Shown: piece by piece, positions 62,991 through 64,000 of the stretch
Layout: each line of letters begins with the position of its first letter
How positions within the stretch are numbered: the stretch's first letter is position 1
DNA from: Neoceratodus forsteri
Taxonomy: Eukaryota; Chordata; Ceratodontiformes; Ceratodontidae
NCBI GenBank assembly: GCA_016271365.2
Contig: CM057456.1
Coordinates: 615,433,501-615,497,500, forward strand
Direction: 5' to 3'
DNA length: 64,000 bases
Position numbers and translations under genes: made by a program
The notes under the pieces: model-generated
Seen by the model: the letters and a program-made list of their open reading frames with translations, nothing else
What the model was told of the DNA's origin: nothing
Databases searched by the model: none

Positions 62991-64000
62991 TCTCCTGGGA
63001 GAGCAAATGCAAGCTCAGAGGAAGAAGAAGTAGGAGTTCCACTGCCAGTTGCTAAAGCAGAGGGAACAAAATCTGTCGAGGCCAATAGGGAGCAATCAGG
63101 ATCATGTTCGGTCCCTCTGATTGTAATTTGAAAAGGACCCTCTGAATTAGCAGGAAGGGAGGAAAAGTGTAAAGGAATCTCCCTGTCCAGCAAAGGGACA
63201 ATGCGTCTCGCCAGAAAACACCAGGCCCTGGATCTATTGAGCAAAAACTTCGCAGTTTGGCATTGAGTGGGGATGCGAAGAGGTCCAACTCGGGGCGATC
63301 CCATCTTATGAACAGCTCTTCTGCTACTGATTGCAGAAGTTCCCACGCGTGAGATTTGGACCAAGACTGGCTCAGGTTGTCGGCCAAGGTGTTTTGGATG
63401 CCTGGAACATGGCCGAGAGTTCCATATGGTGCTCAATGGCCCAGTACCATACCCCCATGGCTTCCCTGCAGAGGGGAAACAAATGAGTTTTCCCCTGCTT
63501 GTTTATGTAAAAGACCACAGACATGTTGTTCGTCTAGATAACAAGGTGGCCCGGGGCTAGATCGGTCTGAAAGGCCTGCATGGCATTGAGGATCGCCCTC
63601 ATCTCCAACACATTAATGTGGAGTTTTTTCTCAAAATCAGACCATATACCTTGGGTCCAGCGGCCTGCAAGGTGAGCACCCCAGCCTAGGCAGGAGGCAT
63701 CCATGGTCAGGGACTGGAGAGGAGGCATCCCTTGGAAGGGCATTTCCCCGGAGAGGTTGAAGGAAGTTAACCACCACTAGAGAGTTTTCCCGAACTAGCT
63801 CAGAGACCCTCACAAGTGTGTCCAAGTCATCCATGTGTTGATCCAACTGGACTCTCAAGTTCCACTGGGTCACCCTCATGTGCAGCAGTGCCAACAGGAC
63901 AGTTGCAATGGCTGCTGCCATGTGACCCAAAAGCCTGAGTACCACTCTGGCTGGAACCAGGCGAGCCGAGGAGCCCTCCCGAGCGTGAGCTTGGAGGCAA
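62891..64000 (-). pseudogene. DIRS F RNase H, Dam-like linker and RT C-terminus (partial)
   Basis: RNase H blocks: LTMDASCLGWGAHLAGRWTQ and NVLEMRAILNAMQAFQTDL (63534-63743), then after a stop the block equivalent to QTDN near 63520-63545 (TAG in the Gln position). The linker is in 63052-63387: LFIRWDRPELDLFASPLNAK, DALSLCWTGRFLYTFPPF and MILIAPYWPRQILFPLL. The RT C-terminal connection, VLRLLGHMAAAIATVLLALL, is in 63637-63945. The RT active site would lie beyond 64000. Confidence 0.8.

Larger units (their letters stand above)
61393..64000 (-). mobile_element. DIRS retrotransposon F, 3' part (cut by window end)
   Basis: Same family as DIRS C: left ITR 61411-61600 (GTAGATCTTCGAGAGGAGCTC, GCTAGCAGTCTATAGTGGTGG and GGGTATAAAAGGGAC), ICR 61716-61825, YR 61850-62990, Dam-like linker and RNase H 62990-63770, and the RT C-terminus from 63770. 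The right end lies beyond the window. Confidence 0.88.

Overview
This is a vertebrate nuclear genome window built almost entirely of transposable elements. I found no exon of a host gene, no tRNA or rRNA gene and nothing prokaryotic. Copies or relics of DIRS-type tyrosine-recombinase retrotransposons occupy well over half of the sequence. CR1- and L2-like LINEs, CORE/MIR-like SINEs and foldback elements make up most of the rest. This mix, with large nested insertions and little unique DNA, suggests a large amphibian-like genome. A DIRS-rich caecilian would fit, but that is an inference from element content.

Layout. 1-732 is the 5' end of a DIRS copy (Z). 1088-14729 is DIRS A, which holds the complete DIRS B (2680-8354) and a composite insertion at 9761-13470: a retroviral-type LTR fragment and an antisense CR1 that itself carries two SINEs. 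14730-19580 is mostly unassigned, with a CORE-SINE, a reverse tRNA-like SINE and two hairpins. 19583-35215 is DIRS D, interrupted by DIRS C (19850-26833, which holds a CR1 tail) and by an L2-like LINE (27592-30352). 35216-40200 holds a (CA)n tract, a DIRS relic (G), a large palindrome and tandem or foldback sequence. About 40200-45045 is a near full-length CR1. From about 45845 to 61392 a degenerate LINE-like element (H) appears in pieces, split by a palindromic array, a solo-LTR-like insertion, a promoter-monomer array, a long SINE and the complete DIRS E (55099-60861). DIRS F (61393-64000) runs off the window.

How the parts work together. Each complete DIRS copy shows inverted terminal repeats (ITRs) and an internal complementary region (ICR) that joins the complements of both outer ends, the layout expected for replication through a circle. 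In coding direction (minus strand) the order is zinc-finger-like Gag, RT, RNase H, a Dam-like linker and a tyrosine recombinase (YR) in an overlapping frame. All copies are broken by stops, frameshifts or lost catalytic residues. All eight DIRS copies or relics lie on the minus strand, and most LINEs lie on the plus strand. DIRS C sits at the centre of the ICR of DIRS D, which suggests recombination at a look-alike terminal core.
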